Source of the DNA: Ferdinandcohnia sp036962705
GTDB taxonomy: Bacteria; Bacillota; Bacilli; Bacillales; Bacillaceae_L
NCBI RefSeq assembly: GCF_036962705.1
Contig: NZ_JBALOQ010000013.1
Coordinates: 1-64,000, forward strand
Length of the DNA: 64,000 nucleotides
Direction of reading: 5' to 3'
Shown: piece by piece, positions 25,416-33,078 of the stretch
Layout of the letters: every line of letters starts with the position of its first letter
Position numbering within the stretch: position 1 is the stretch's first letter
Position numbers and translations under genes: made by a program
Notes under the pieces: generated by a model
The model's input: only the letters and a program-made list of their open reading frames with translations
Told to the model about the DNA's origin: nothing
Database searches by the model: none

Positions 25416-26024
25416 ATGTTTTATCCAAGACAACCAATGAACCAAATGAGACCAATGAGGCAGATGAGCCAGATGAGACAGATGAGACAGATAAGGCCAC
25501 CATCTATGTATCCACAGCAATATGGTTTCCGACCACAAGGAATGTTCGGTGGAATGCAAGGAATGCAAGGGCAAAGAATGCAAGGACAAGGAAGATCCGG
25601 TTTAGGCGGTCTTTTAAAAAAGTTAATCCCTGGAATGGGGAAGTCAAATCCGATGCAAGGAATGGGGGGAATGTCTGGTTTCTTAAATCCTTCACAAGGA
25701 GTGAATCCCGGTACACTTCAAAATTTAGCAAATCCTTCGAACCTTAGTGCAATGATGGGTAATGTACAAAAAACCTTAAAGATGGCAGAATCCGTTGTTC
25801 CAATGGTGCAGCAATATGGGCCATTAATGAAAAATATTCCAGCAATGATTAGAATGTACAGTGCCATAAAAAATGCAGGAAATGAAGAGGAAAAGAAAGA
25901 TAATAATAAAACAGAAACAATCTCACTTTCTGACGTAACTTCTAATGAAGACGATTTTGAAAAGAAGGAAGAAAAACCGAAAGCAACCGGTTCTAGAAAA
26001 TCAGTACCAAAGCTTTACATTTAA
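25416..26024 (+). CDS. yqfQ: YqfQ/VrrA-like low-complexity protein
   Basis: 202 residues. Residues 1-65 are a low-complexity repeat region rich in Met, Arg, Gln and Gly (units such as MRQMSQMRQMRQ and MQGMQGQRMQGQ). This resembles the variable-repeat protein VrrA of the B. cereus group and YqfQ of B. subtilis. Residues 100-150 form a helical segment (LSAMMGNVQKTLKMAESVVP). The C-terminus is acidic then basic. No membrane helix. Spore association is inference from family context only. AAAGGAGG precedes the ATG. Copy-number variation of the repeats is plausible. Confidence 0.82.
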   Translation: MFYPRQPMNQMRPMRQMSQMRQMRQIRPPSMYPQQYGFRPQGMFGGMQGMQGQRMQGQGRSGLGGLLKKLIPGMGKSNPMQGMGGMSGFLNPSQGVNPGTLQNLANPSNLSAMMGNVQKTLKMAESVVPMVQQYGPLMKNIPAMIRMYSAIKNAGNEEEKKDNNKTETISLSDVTSNEDDFEKKEEKPKATGSRKSVPKLYI

Positions 26025-26085
26025 AACACTTTGTATTATCCTTCATACTCAGATATAATAAATACGAGATTACGAGAGTACCAGT

Positions 26086-26316
26086 AAACTTTATTCGGTA
26101 GATGTCCCCACTAGATGTATTATGTATAAACTTTGCTTAGGGTTCAAAACACGAGTGAATAAAGTTAAGCCTCCGGCGGATGCCACGATTTTTTAAAGGA
26201 AATTTTTCGAGCAGTAAGATCAAAGACTAAATACGCTACTTCCTGTGGCAACGTCTTTATGACCCACTTCCTGTGGGCCTAAAAATCGGGCGCAAATTCG
26301 CTAAGGCTCATTTGAT
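26086..26316 (+). repeat. Dispersed structured repeat, copy D (long form)
   Basis: Plus-strand order: AAACTTTATTC, a 57-base insert with GTCCCC and GGTTCAAA, GAATAAAGTT, core AAGCCTCCGGCGGATGCCAC, GATTTTTTAAAGG, TTTTTCGAGC, the extra block ATCAAAGACTAAATACGC with a CACTTCCTGTGG repeat, CCTAAAAATCGGGCGC, and the end AATTCGCTAAGGCTCATTTG. It ends about 45 bases before ispH. Same sense as yqfQ and ispH. Confidence 0.82.
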
Positions 26317-26362
26317 TGATTGGTATAAGCTATCCGATTTATTACCTGAGGAGGAGAAGTGC

Positions 26363-27310
26363 ATGGAAGTAATCAAAATTGCACCGCGCGGTTATTGCTA
26401 CGGTGTAGTGGATGCGATGGTAATTGCTAAAAATGCCGCTTTAGATAAAACATTACCTAGACCCATTTATATATTAGGAATGATTGTTCATAATAAACAT
26501 GTAACAGATGCCTTTGAGGAAGAAGGAATTATTACGCTTGATGGATCGAATCGTTTAGATATCCTAGATCAAGTTAAAGAAGGTACTGTCATTTTCACAG
26601 CGCATGGTGTATCACCTGAGGTGAAACGATTAGCGAAGGAAAGAGGTCTTGTTACTCTTGATGCGACTTGCCCTGACGTAACGAGAACACATGATTTAAT
26701 CAAGGAAAAAGCAGCAGAAGACTACCACATTATCTATATTGGTAAAAAAGGTCATCCGGAGCCAGAAGGAGCAATCGGTGTTGCACCTGATTTCGTTCAT
26801 CTTGTTCAAACAGTTGAAGATGTTGAAAATCTTGAGCTTAATAGTGAAAAGCTTGTAGTTACCAACCAAACAACTATGAGCCAATGGGATGTTCTTCATG
26901 TTATGGAAAAGGTAAAAGAAAAATTCCCTCATACAGAAGTTCATAATGAAATTTGTCTAGCTACACAGGTTCGTCAAGAAGCGGTTGCGGAACAAGCAAA
27001 AGTGGCAGACTTAACAATCGTAGTTGGAGACCCAATGAGCAATAACTCAAACCGACTTGCACAGGTTTCTGAGGAAATTGCAGGTACTACAGCTTATCGC
27101 GTAGCAGATGTAAGTGACATCCAGCTTGAATGGCTTGAAGGTGTCGAGAAGGTAGCTGTAACAGCAGGTGCTTCAACTCCAACACCAATTACAAAAGAAG
27201 TAATAAACTTCTTTGAACAATATGACCCAGAAATTGAAGAAACATGGGAACGCGTTCGAAAAGTTCCACTTGCTAAAGTGTTACCAAAAGTAAAAGTTCC
27301 AAAAAAATAA
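26363..27310 (+). CDS. ispH: 4-hydroxy-3-methylbut-2-enyl diphosphate reductase (IspH/LytB)
   Basis: Last step of the MEP pathway: reduces HMBPP to IPP and DMAPP with an oxygen-sensitive iron-sulfur cluster. 315 residues. Cluster cysteines are Cys12 (GYCYGV), Cys103 (DATCPDV) and Cys198 (NEICLAT). Active-site His42 is in MIVHNKHV, and TTMSQ is near 170-174. GAGGAGGAGAAG before the ATG fixes the start. A frame running 30 codons further upstream is translated repeat D, not protein. A terminator follows directly. Confidence 0.98.
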   Translation: MEVIKIAPRGYCYGVVDAMVIAKNAALDKTLPRPIYILGMIVHNKHVTDAFEEEGIITLDGSNRLDILDQVKEGTVIFTAHGVSPEVKRLAKERGLVTLDATCPDVTRTHDLIKEKAAEDYHIIYIGKKGHPEPEGAIGVAPDFVHLVQTVEDVENLELNSEKLVVTNQTTMSQWDVLHVMEKVKEKFPHTEVHNEICLATQVRQEAVAEQAKVADLTIVVGDPMSNNSNRLAQVSEEIAGTTAYRVADVSDIQLEWLEGVEKVAVTAGASTPTPITKEVINFFEQYDPEIEETWERVRKVPLAKVLPKVKVPKK

Positions 27311-27345
27311 GAAAACGGTACTCCAAATTCGGAGTACCGTTTTTA
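27311..27345. terminator. Bidirectional terminator between ispH and yqfO
   Basis: Perfect 13 bp stem AAAACGGTACTCC / GGAGTACCGTTTT, loop of 6, T-run on both strands; shared by convergent ispH and yqfO. Confidence 0.92.
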
Positions 27346-27346
27346 T

Positions 27347-28474
27347 TTATAGAAATTTGAATGGATCTGTGTTTAGTTCTGATATGATAACTGAAACGTC
27401 GTATTTCTTTTCTTTAAAGCGCTCAGTTAGGACGTTTGCCACTCCTTTTTTCATGACCTTTTCAACATTATGACCAGGATCCACAATATTAAGCCCCATC
27501 ATCATTGCATCATGAGCAACATGGTAATACATATCTCCGGTTACATACACATCTGCACCAGCGCGTTTAGCATGTGAGATATATTTATTGCCGTCACCAC
27601 CCAGTACAGCTACCTTTTTTACTTTATCTGAGAGTGAACCAACGACACGGATGCCATCTACCTCTAATTTATCCTTCACATGCTGTGCGAATAGCTCAAG
27701 TGTCATCTCTTGTTCAAGATAACCAACTCGACCAAGACCAAGTACATTTCCGTCATTTTCAAGAGGATAAATGTCATAGGCAACCTCTTCATACGGATGT
27801 GCCTTAAGCATAGCCGTAACAACCTTTTTTTGGAGACTACTTGGAAATACCGATTCGATTTTGATTTCAACTACTTCTTCTAATCTGCCAACTTCCCCGA
27901 TATGAGGGTTTGTTCCCTCTTGTGGCAAAAAGGTTCCGGTACCCTGTGTATTAAACGTACAGTGACTATAATTTCCTATAAAACCTGCACCAGCCGTCCC
28001 TAATGCCGTCCGTACTTCCTCGGCAGATTCCCTTGGAACATATACAGCTAGTTTTTTTAGTCTTTCCTCGTAAGTTGGGGCGAGCAATTCGATATTTGTT
28101 AGCTCCAATGCATCCGCTAATAAATCATTGACACCACCGACTGTCACATCGAGATTTGTATGGGCTGCATAGACCGCTATCTTATGTAAAATACATTTTT
28201 CAATGATTCTTCCCGATGGTGTATCGGTTTGAACGGCTTTTAAGGGACGGAAAACCGGAGGATGATGAGCGATAATCAAATCGACTTCATTTGAAATGGC
28301 TTCATCTACAACGTCCTCTAACATATCAAGTACGACCATTATTTTCTTTACAGGTTTGTTTAATGTTCCAATTTGAAGACCATTTCTTTCCCTGTCACCT
28401 TCAACAGCTAAATACTTTGGGGAAAATTGCTCAAATACTTGGATAACTTCAAATCCATTTGGTATTTTGCTCAT
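27347..28474 (-). CDS. yqfO: Nif3-like dinuclear metal protein YqfO
   Basis: 375 residues of the NIF3 / DUF34 family, often labelled GTP cyclohydrolase I type 2, a function not firmly established. Metal-binding motifs are IIAHHPPVF near 67-75 and YAAHTNLD near 100-107 in the N-terminal half, with TGDMYYHVAHDA and DPGHNVEK near 320-345 in the C-terminal half. The middle (about 130-235) is the PII-like insert found in Bacillus YqfO (LKKLAVYVPRESAEEVRTAL). The stop lies 30 codons after the last motif. Its ATG overlaps the trmK stop. Confidence 0.92.
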   Translation of the reverse strand: MSKIPNGFEVIQVFEQFSPKYLAVEGDRERNGLQIGTLNKPVKKIMVVLDMLEDVVDEAISNEVDLIIAHHPPVFRPLKAVQTDTPSGRIIEKCILHKIAVYAAHTNLDVTVGGVNDLLADALELTNIELLAPTYEERLKKLAVYVPRESAEEVRTALGTAGAGFIGNYSHCTFNTQGTGTFLPQEGTNPHIGEVGRLEEVVEIKIESVFPSSLQKKVVTAMLKAHPYEEVAYDIYPLENDGNVLGLGRVGYLEQEMTLELFAQHVKDKLEVDGIRVVGSLSDKVKKVAVLGGDGNKYISHAKRAGADVYVTGDMYYHVAHDAMMMGLNIVDPGHNVEKVMKKGVANVLTERFKEKKYDVSVIISELNTDPFKFL

Positions 28475-29175
28475 TTTAATGCCTCCTTAACGATCTCGAT
28501 CTTTTGTCCGAGTTCTTCTTTTCGTAAACGGTTTTCGGGAGTTTCCCCTGCAGTCATAAGCTGGTTTAATATTCTTTCCCAGTGTTTGAGCTCGTGTGTC
28601 CATTTTTTAATGAAAAAAGGATTTTTTTCTTTTAATAAAAATGGACCAAGCAATAGCTCTTGTTCTTTATTTTTATACGGTTTTTGTGGGTTTCCTTTTT
28701 CGGCAACTAATACTTCATAGATTTTTTTGTCTTCTTCTAAAATTTCTTCAGCGATTAGCTCCCAATCGTTTTCAATCAGCCATTCTCTGATTGTAGAAGC
28801 TCCGATATTCGGTTGGAGGATAAGTCGTTCCACACCTAGTAGTTTGCTTTTGCCATTGTCAAGGATGGAGCGGATCAGTGAGCCTCCCATTCCGGCAATG
28901 GTGATACATGTTACTTCATTTGGATGAATGACTTCTAAGCCATCCCCTTTTCTAGCTTCTAATACCCGGTTAAGTTGATTTTTGGAGATTTGCTTTTTTG
29001 CTGATAGTAAAGGGCCATCTGCGACTTCTCCTGCGATTCCTTTTGAGATCATGCCATTAAGATATGCATAGCATGGTAAATACGCATGATCAGAGCCGAT
29101 GTCTGCTAAAATAGCTCCTTTTGGTATGTAAGATGCGACCGTTTCAAGTCGCTTTGATAATTTCTCTTCATTCAT
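28471..29175 (-). CDS. trmK: tRNA (adenine-22-N1)-methyltransferase
   Basis: SAM-dependent methylation of A22 in tRNAs. About 234 residues: Rossmann domain with ADIGSDHAYLPCYAYLNG near 25-42 as the SAM-binding loop, AGEVADGPLLSAKKQI following, and GMGGSLIRSIL near 95-105. The helical C-terminal coiled coil fits TrmK. A longer frame opens in repeat E but lacks a ribosome-binding site. The ATG giving MNEEKLSKRLETVAS has GGTG upstream. Cotranscribed and coupled with yqfO (ATGA overlap). Confidence 0.94.
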   Translation of the reverse strand: MNEEKLSKRLETVASYIPKGAILADIGSDHAYLPCYAYLNGMISKGIAGEVADGPLLSAKKQISKNQLNRVLEARKGDGLEVIHPNEVTCITIAGMGGSLIRSILDNGKSKLLGVERLILQPNIGASTIREWLIENDWELIAEEILEEDKKIYEVLVAEKGNPQKPYKNKEQELLLGPFLLKEKNPFFIKKWTHELKHWERILNQLMTAGETPENRLRKEELGQKIEIVKEALK

Positions 29176-29202
29176 AATAACACCACATTTTTTATTAATT
29201 AG

Positions 29203-29327
29203 AATCAAATACACCCTTGCGTATTTGCGCCCAGATTTTTTCGAGCAAGCTCGAAAAACTACCTCTGAAAAATCTGTGACATCCGCCGGAGGCTTTAACT
29301 TTATTCAGCCTCAGCTGAATAAAGTTA
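29203..29327 (-). repeat. Dispersed structured repeat, copy E (reference form)
   Basis: The most complete simple copy. In minus-strand sense: perfect hairpin AACTTTATTCAGC / GCTGAATAAAGTT, core AAAGCCTCCGGCGGATGTC, then CAGATTTTT closing on AAAAATCTG around the inner hairpin TTTTCGAGC TT GCTCGAAAA, and end GGGCGCAAATACGCAAGGGT. It sits upstream of trmK in the same sense. Confidence 0.9.
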
Positions 29328-29364
29328 ATTATACAAGAAGTGCAGGTAAACTTCCATTCAACAG

Positions 29365-29398
29365 AAAAAAACCCCTTACATAAAATGCAAAGGGTTTT
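29365..29398 (-). terminator. Terminator of cccA
   Basis: AAAACCCTT pairs with AAGGGGTTTT (one mismatch) around a 12-base loop, followed by TTTTTTC on the minus strand, ten bases after the cccA stop. Confidence 0.8.
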
Positions 29399-29407
29399 AT
29401 CTATTAT

Positions 29408-29761
29408 TTATTTTTGTTCAACTAACCAATTTGCTATTTCTTGTACTTGTGCAGGGTCTTTTACTAAGCCACCTGGCATTGCACCTTTACCATTTGTAAT
29501 TACATCTTGAATCTCTTCAACGGATAAGTCAAGACCTTTCAATGCAGGTGCAGTACCTTGACCAGATAAATCCTGACCATGACATGCCGCACATGTACTT
29601 TTGACAATCTCTTCTGGGGAAGCCGCAGCTGTTTCTGGAGCCTCTTCACCTTTGTTTGCCATTTCGTCCATGTTACCTAGTCCAACAAAGCCTAATAGGA
29701 ACATAAGTCCAATACCGAAAACTGCAATTAAAGCAAATGGTATTAATGGATTCTTTTTCAT
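29408..29761 (-). CDS. cccA: Cytochrome c-550, membrane-anchored
   Basis: Small electron carrier on the outer face of the membrane. 117 residues: one uncleaved N-terminal helix (LIPFALIAVFGIGLMFLLGF), an acidic linker rich in Ala and Glu, then a class I cytochrome c domain. The haem motif CAACH is near 57-61 and the axial Met lies in GAMPGG near 94-99. Bacillus cccA normally lies near sigA, as here. GGGAGG precedes the ATG. Intergenic DNA upstream (29762-29994) holds a terminator but no promoter I can call. Confidence 0.95.
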   Translation of the reverse strand: MKKNPLIPFALIAVFGIGLMFLLGFVGLGNMDEMANKGEEAPETAAASPEEIVKSTCAACHGQDLSGQGTAPALKGLDLSVEEIQDVITNGKGAMPGGLVKDPAQVQEIANWLVEQK

Positions 29762-29946
29762 TTTCTGACCTCCCTTACATTATGTACATCATTAAAGAAG
29801 TTATTAGATATATTCTATACAAACACTCTCTATTTTACTTGAAAAATGGTAGAAGTGAAAGTCCTAATTGTACAAAGAAGACTATTAACATATTCTTGCA
29901 AAATTATTTTACACAAAAACGTCACAAATTTGTCATAAATATTGAT

Positions 29947-29976
29947 AAAACTCCTCTCACGACGGAAAGGAGTTTT
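29947..29976 (-). terminator. Terminator of the acyl-CoA dehydrogenase gene
   Basis: AAAACTCCT / AGGAGTTTT stem with a 12-base loop, 18 bases after the stop at 29995. The U-tract after it is short (TTTTATC). Confidence 0.65.
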
Positions 29977-29994
29977 CACAGTTAAATAAAAATT

Positions 29995-31134
29995 TTAACA
30001 TCCAATTGTTCTGGCAATAACCATACGTTGTATTTCAGATGTCCCTTCTCCGATTTCTAAAAGCTTCGCATCCCGCATAAACCTTTCAACATGATATTCT
30101 TTCATATAGCCATATCCACCGTGAATCTGCACAGCTTGGTTTGTTACCTCCATGCAAATTTCAGATGCATATAGCTTAGCCATTGAAGCTTCTTTCGAAA
30201 AATTACGACTTTGGTCCTTCAACCACGCGGCTTTATACACCATATTTCGTGCTAATTCAATTTTCATCGCCATATCTGCTAATTTAAATTGAATCGCTTG
30301 AAAGCTAGAAATCGATCGCCCAAATTGCTTTCGCTCTTTAGCATACGATAACGCCTTTTCATACGCCGCCTGTGCAATCCCTACTGCCATTGCTCCAATT
30401 CCGATTCTGCCACCATCTAGTGTGATTAGAAACTGCCTGAAGCCTTCTCCTCGTTTCCCAAGTAAGTTTTCCTCTGAGACACGAACATCCTCTAAAACTA
30501 ATTCTGTCGTATCCGAAGCATTAAGTCCCATTTTTTCATAATTATCGATTACTTTAAATCCATCTGCATTAGTTGGAACAATGATTGCACTGATTTCTTT
30601 TTTCTCTCCATTTCGACCTGTTATTGCAGTAAGAGCAAGATGTTTCGCAAAGCTTGCATTAGTTATAAAACATTTATTTCCATTTATAATAAACTCATTA
30701 TTCTTAAGTACGGCCTCTGTCTGCGTTCCTCCTGCATCTGAACCGGCATTTGGTTCAGTCAGTCCAAATGCTCCGAGGGACTCACCTGTACAGATAGGTA
30801 TTAAATATTTTTGTTTTTGTTCCTTGGTTCCAAATAATTGAAGGGGTGCACCACCAAGCGAGATATGTGCTGAGTATGTAATTCCGGTAGACCCACAGGC
30901 ACGGCTTAGTTCTTCGACTACAATTGCGAAGCTGATTGTATCTGAATCGGCACCACCATACTCTTCTGGAAACGGTAGACCCATCATTCCTAATTCACCA
31001 AGCTTTTGAAATACTTCAATTGGAAAACGTTTGTCTTTATCTCGTTGTTCGGCGCCTGGAGCAACTTCTGCTTCAGAAAACTCCCTTATGGTTTTTTGAA
31101 TCATTTTTTGCTCTGTCGTTAAATCGAAATTCAT
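29995..31134 (-). CDS. Acyl-CoA dehydrogenase
   Basis: FAD-dependent first oxidation step in fatty-acid or branched acyl-CoA degradation. 379 residues, standard length. FAD and substrate motifs are FGLTEPNAGSDAGG near 127-140, ERKQFGRSISSFQAIQFKLADM near 265-285, and VQIHGGYGYMKEYHVERFMRDAK near 334-355. The catalytic base is Glu363 in EGTSEIQRMVIAR, as in short-chain and butyryl-CoA enzymes. It resembles MmgC or AcdA; chain length cannot be read from sequence. It stands alone, between cccA and the gene next to sigA, and is absent from this position in B. subtilis. Confidence 0.93.
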   Translation of the reverse strand: MNFDLTTEQKMIQKTIREFSEAEVAPGAEQRDKDKRFPIEVFQKLGELGMMGLPFPEEYGGADSDTISFAIVVEELSRACGSTGITYSAHISLGGAPLQLFGTKEQKQKYLIPICTGESLGAFGLTEPNAGSDAGGTQTEAVLKNNEFIINGNKCFITNASFAKHLALTAITGRNGEKKEISAIIVPTNADGFKVIDNYEKMGLNASDTTELVLEDVRVSEENLLGKRGEGFRQFLITLDGGRIGIGAMAVGIAQAAYEKALSYAKERKQFGRSISSFQAIQFKLADMAMKIELARNMVYKAAWLKDQSRNFSKEASMAKLYASEICMEVTNQAVQIHGGYGYMKEYHVERFMRDAKLLEIGEGTSEIQRMVIARTIGC

Positions 31135-31201
31135 AGTACCCCTCCCGTTGTATGCGTTTTCACTATCTATTATAAGGGGTGTTCGTCAATTTTCAAACAA
31201 T

Positions 31202-31735
31202 TTAAATAGTAAATAATATTGCGACTGAAGAGATACTTCCAAGAATGCCGGCGATTAAAAAATATTTTTTCTTTGAAAAAATGCCAACAATTCCCCAACA
31301 GACACAATTCAATAAAATGATACCGAACAAATAATATCCATGTCCTTTAAATAGGAGATCACTTCCGTTTACTGATAAAAGAAGGATAAAAAGAGCAAGA
31401 ATGATGGAACCAATATGTACGAAAAAAGCATTTTTTCTGTTGAAAGTCAGACCTAAAGTACAGATAATTATAAAAATAAAGTTTATTACCATTTGCAATA
31501 TAGGCGATATTTCAGTAAAATAAGTGACAAGAAATAAAACTGGTAAAAGTAAACCAATTCCGAGTATCGAAATAATGGTTTTTTTCTTAGGTGGAGCTGT
31601 TTTCTTTGTTGCTTCAACTCCTTCCCCTTCTGTGTATAACGAGAGAAGAAAATTACAATATGCTTCTGGCAGTAATTTATTTTCACGCCAATAGAGGATT
31701 TCATTAATAATGATCTTTTTTCTATCTTGATTCAT
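31202..31735 (-). CDS. Unknown membrane protein beside sigA
   Basis: About 177 residues, not recognised. The N-terminus (1-50) is soluble, with a helix reading IINEILYWRENKLLPEAYCN and then a lysine-rich stretch (TKKTAPPKKKTI). Five hydrophobic segments follow to the end. The soluble part resembles the short N-terminal domain of some Bacillus DUF2157-like membrane proteins, which is only an impression. AAGGTGA supports the second possible start. Repeat F abuts its upstream side in the opposite sense. Confidence 0.7.
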   Translation of the reverse strand: MNQDRKKIIINEILYWRENKLLPEAYCNFLLSLYTEGEGVEATKKTAPPKKKTIISILGIGLLLPVLFLVTYFTEISPILQMVINFIFIIICTLGLTFNRKNAFFVHIGSIILALFILLLSVNGSDLLFKGHGYYLFGIILLNCVCWGIVGIFSKKKYFLIAGILGSISSVAILFTI

Positions 31736-31748
31736 GAAAGCGTTCACC

Positions 31749-31826
31749 TTTTTCGAGCTTTAATCAAAGACTAAAAACGCCAGTCCTGTGCCAAAGTCTT
31801 TGTGACCCACGTCGTGTGGGCCTAAT
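31749..31826 (+). repeat. Dispersed structured repeat, copy F (fragment)
   Basis: Matches only the middle of copies D and H: TTTTTCGAGC, ATCAAAGACTAAAAACGCC, CCTGTG.CAAAGTCTTTGTGACCCAC, GTGTGGGCCTA. Both terminal hairpins and the CCTCCGGCGG core are gone. It lies against the direction of its neighbours, between sigA and the unknown membrane gene. Confidence 0.75.
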
Positions 31827-31831
31827 AATAG

Positions 31832-31872
31832 TAAAAAAAATAGTTTACTTCAATTTTATGAAGTAAACTACG
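31832..31872 (-). terminator. Terminator of the sigA operon
   Basis: Perfect 13 bp stem TAGTTTACTTCA(T) / (A)TGAAGTAAACTA with eight T residues following on the minus strand, about 20 bases after the sigA stop. Confidence 0.92.
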
Positions 31873-31890
31873 TAATGTAAATGAAAATGT

Positions 31891-33027
31891 TTATTCCAAG
31901 AAATCTTTTAGTCTCTTGCTACGGCTTGGGTGACGAAGCTTTCGTAGTGCTTTTGCCTCGATTTGGCGTATGCGCTCACGAGTAACACCAAATACCTTAC
32001 CTACTTCTTCAAGAGTACGAGTGCGTCCGTCGTCTAAACCGAAACGTAGACGTAATACGTTTTCTTCTCTGTCTGTTAAGGTATCAAGAACATCTTCAAG
32101 TTGTTCCTTTAAAAGCTCATATGCAGCATGCTCTGATGGAGATGTAGCATCCTGATCTTCAATAAAATCACCAAGATGCGAGTCATCTTCTTCACCAATT
32201 GGTGTTTCTAATGACACAGGCTCTTGAGCAATCTTTAAGATTTCTCTAACCTTTTCAGGGGTTAAATCCATATCCTCAGCAATTTCTTCAGGAGTTGGTT
32301 CGCGTCCAAGATCCTGGAGTAACTGACGTTGCACTCGGATTAATTTATTGATTGTTTCGACCATATGAACAGGGATACGAATGGTTCTAGCTTGGTCTGC
32401 TATCGCACGTGTAATAGCTTGACGAATCCACCAAGTGGCATAAGTACTGAATTTGAAGCCTTTGCGATAATCAAATTTCTCAACAGCTTTAATAAGTCCC
32501 ATATTTCCTTCTTGGATTAAATCCAGGAACAGCATCCCACGACCAACGTAACGCTTTGCAATACTTACAACAAGTCGCAAATTGGCTTCAGCAAGTCGAC
32601 GTTTGGCCTCTTCATCACCTTGTTCGATTCTTTCAGCGAGCTTAATTTCATCATCTGCTGAAAGTAAGTCAACACGACCAATTTCTTTTAGGTACATACG
32701 TACCGGGTCATTAATCTTAACTCCTGGAGGAACACTTAGGTCATTTAGGTCAAATTCTTCTTCCTTGGATAAATCTTGGATGTTTGGATCATCTTCATTA
32801 TCATCGGCAGCATCACGACCATCGCCTTCACCTATTAATTCAATCCCCTGCTCTCCAAGGAACTCATAGTATTCATCAAGATTGTCTGATTCAACTTCAA
32901 AACCGGACATACGCTCAGCGATTTCCTCATAGGTTAATACTCCGCGTTTTTTACCTAACTCTGTTAATTTTTCTTTAACTTGCTCTAATGTTAATTCTGT
33001 ATCAACTTCTTTAGACTTTTCAGCCAT
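31891..33027 (-). CDS. sigA: Primary sigma factor SigA (RpoD)
   Basis: Housekeeping sigma subunit of RNA polymerase. 378 residues: short acidic N-terminal region 1.1 (1-90), region 1.2 from about 100 (DPVRMYLKEIGRVDLLSADD), and region 2 with LRLVVSIAKRYVGRGM.FLDLIQEGN near 145-170. The -10 recognition helix contains FSTYATWWIRQAITRAIADQ near 190-210. Region 4 holds TLEEVGKVFGVTRERIRQIE near 335-355, binding the -35 element. GGAAGGAGGGG lies before the ATG of MAEKSKEVDTE. Downstream of dnaG by about 50 bases, as in all Bacillus. Confidence 0.98.
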   Translation of the reverse strand: MAEKSKEVDTELTLEQVKEKLTELGKKRGVLTYEEIAERMSGFEVESDNLDEYYEFLGEQGIELIGEGDGRDAADDNEDDPNIQDLSKEEEFDLNDLSVPPGVKINDPVRMYLKEIGRVDLLSADDEIKLAERIEQGDEEAKRRLAEANLRLVVSIAKRYVGRGMLFLDLIQEGNMGLIKAVEKFDYRKGFKFSTYATWWIRQAITRAIADQARTIRIPVHMVETINKLIRVQRQLLQDLGREPTPEEIAEDMDLTPEKVREILKIAQEPVSLETPIGEEDDSHLGDFIEDQDATSPSEHAAYELLKEQLEDVLDTLTDREENVLRLRFGLDDGRTRTLEEVGKVFGVTRERIRQIEAKALRKLRHPSRSKRLKDFLE

Positions 33028-33078
33028 TTGTTCCCCTCCTTCCAAAACTAGTAAGACATAGAGGTTAGAAAACCTATT

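Noticed and set aside
25416..25620. Tandem ATGAGACAG-like units that look like a short repeat array
   Set aside because: They are codon repeats within yqfQ (Met-Arg-Gln units), not CRISPR: no spacers of constant length and no cas genes.
26273..26362. N-terminal extension of IspH by 30 residues
   Set aside because: It is repeat D read in frame; the ATG after GAGGAGGAGAAG matches the family start.
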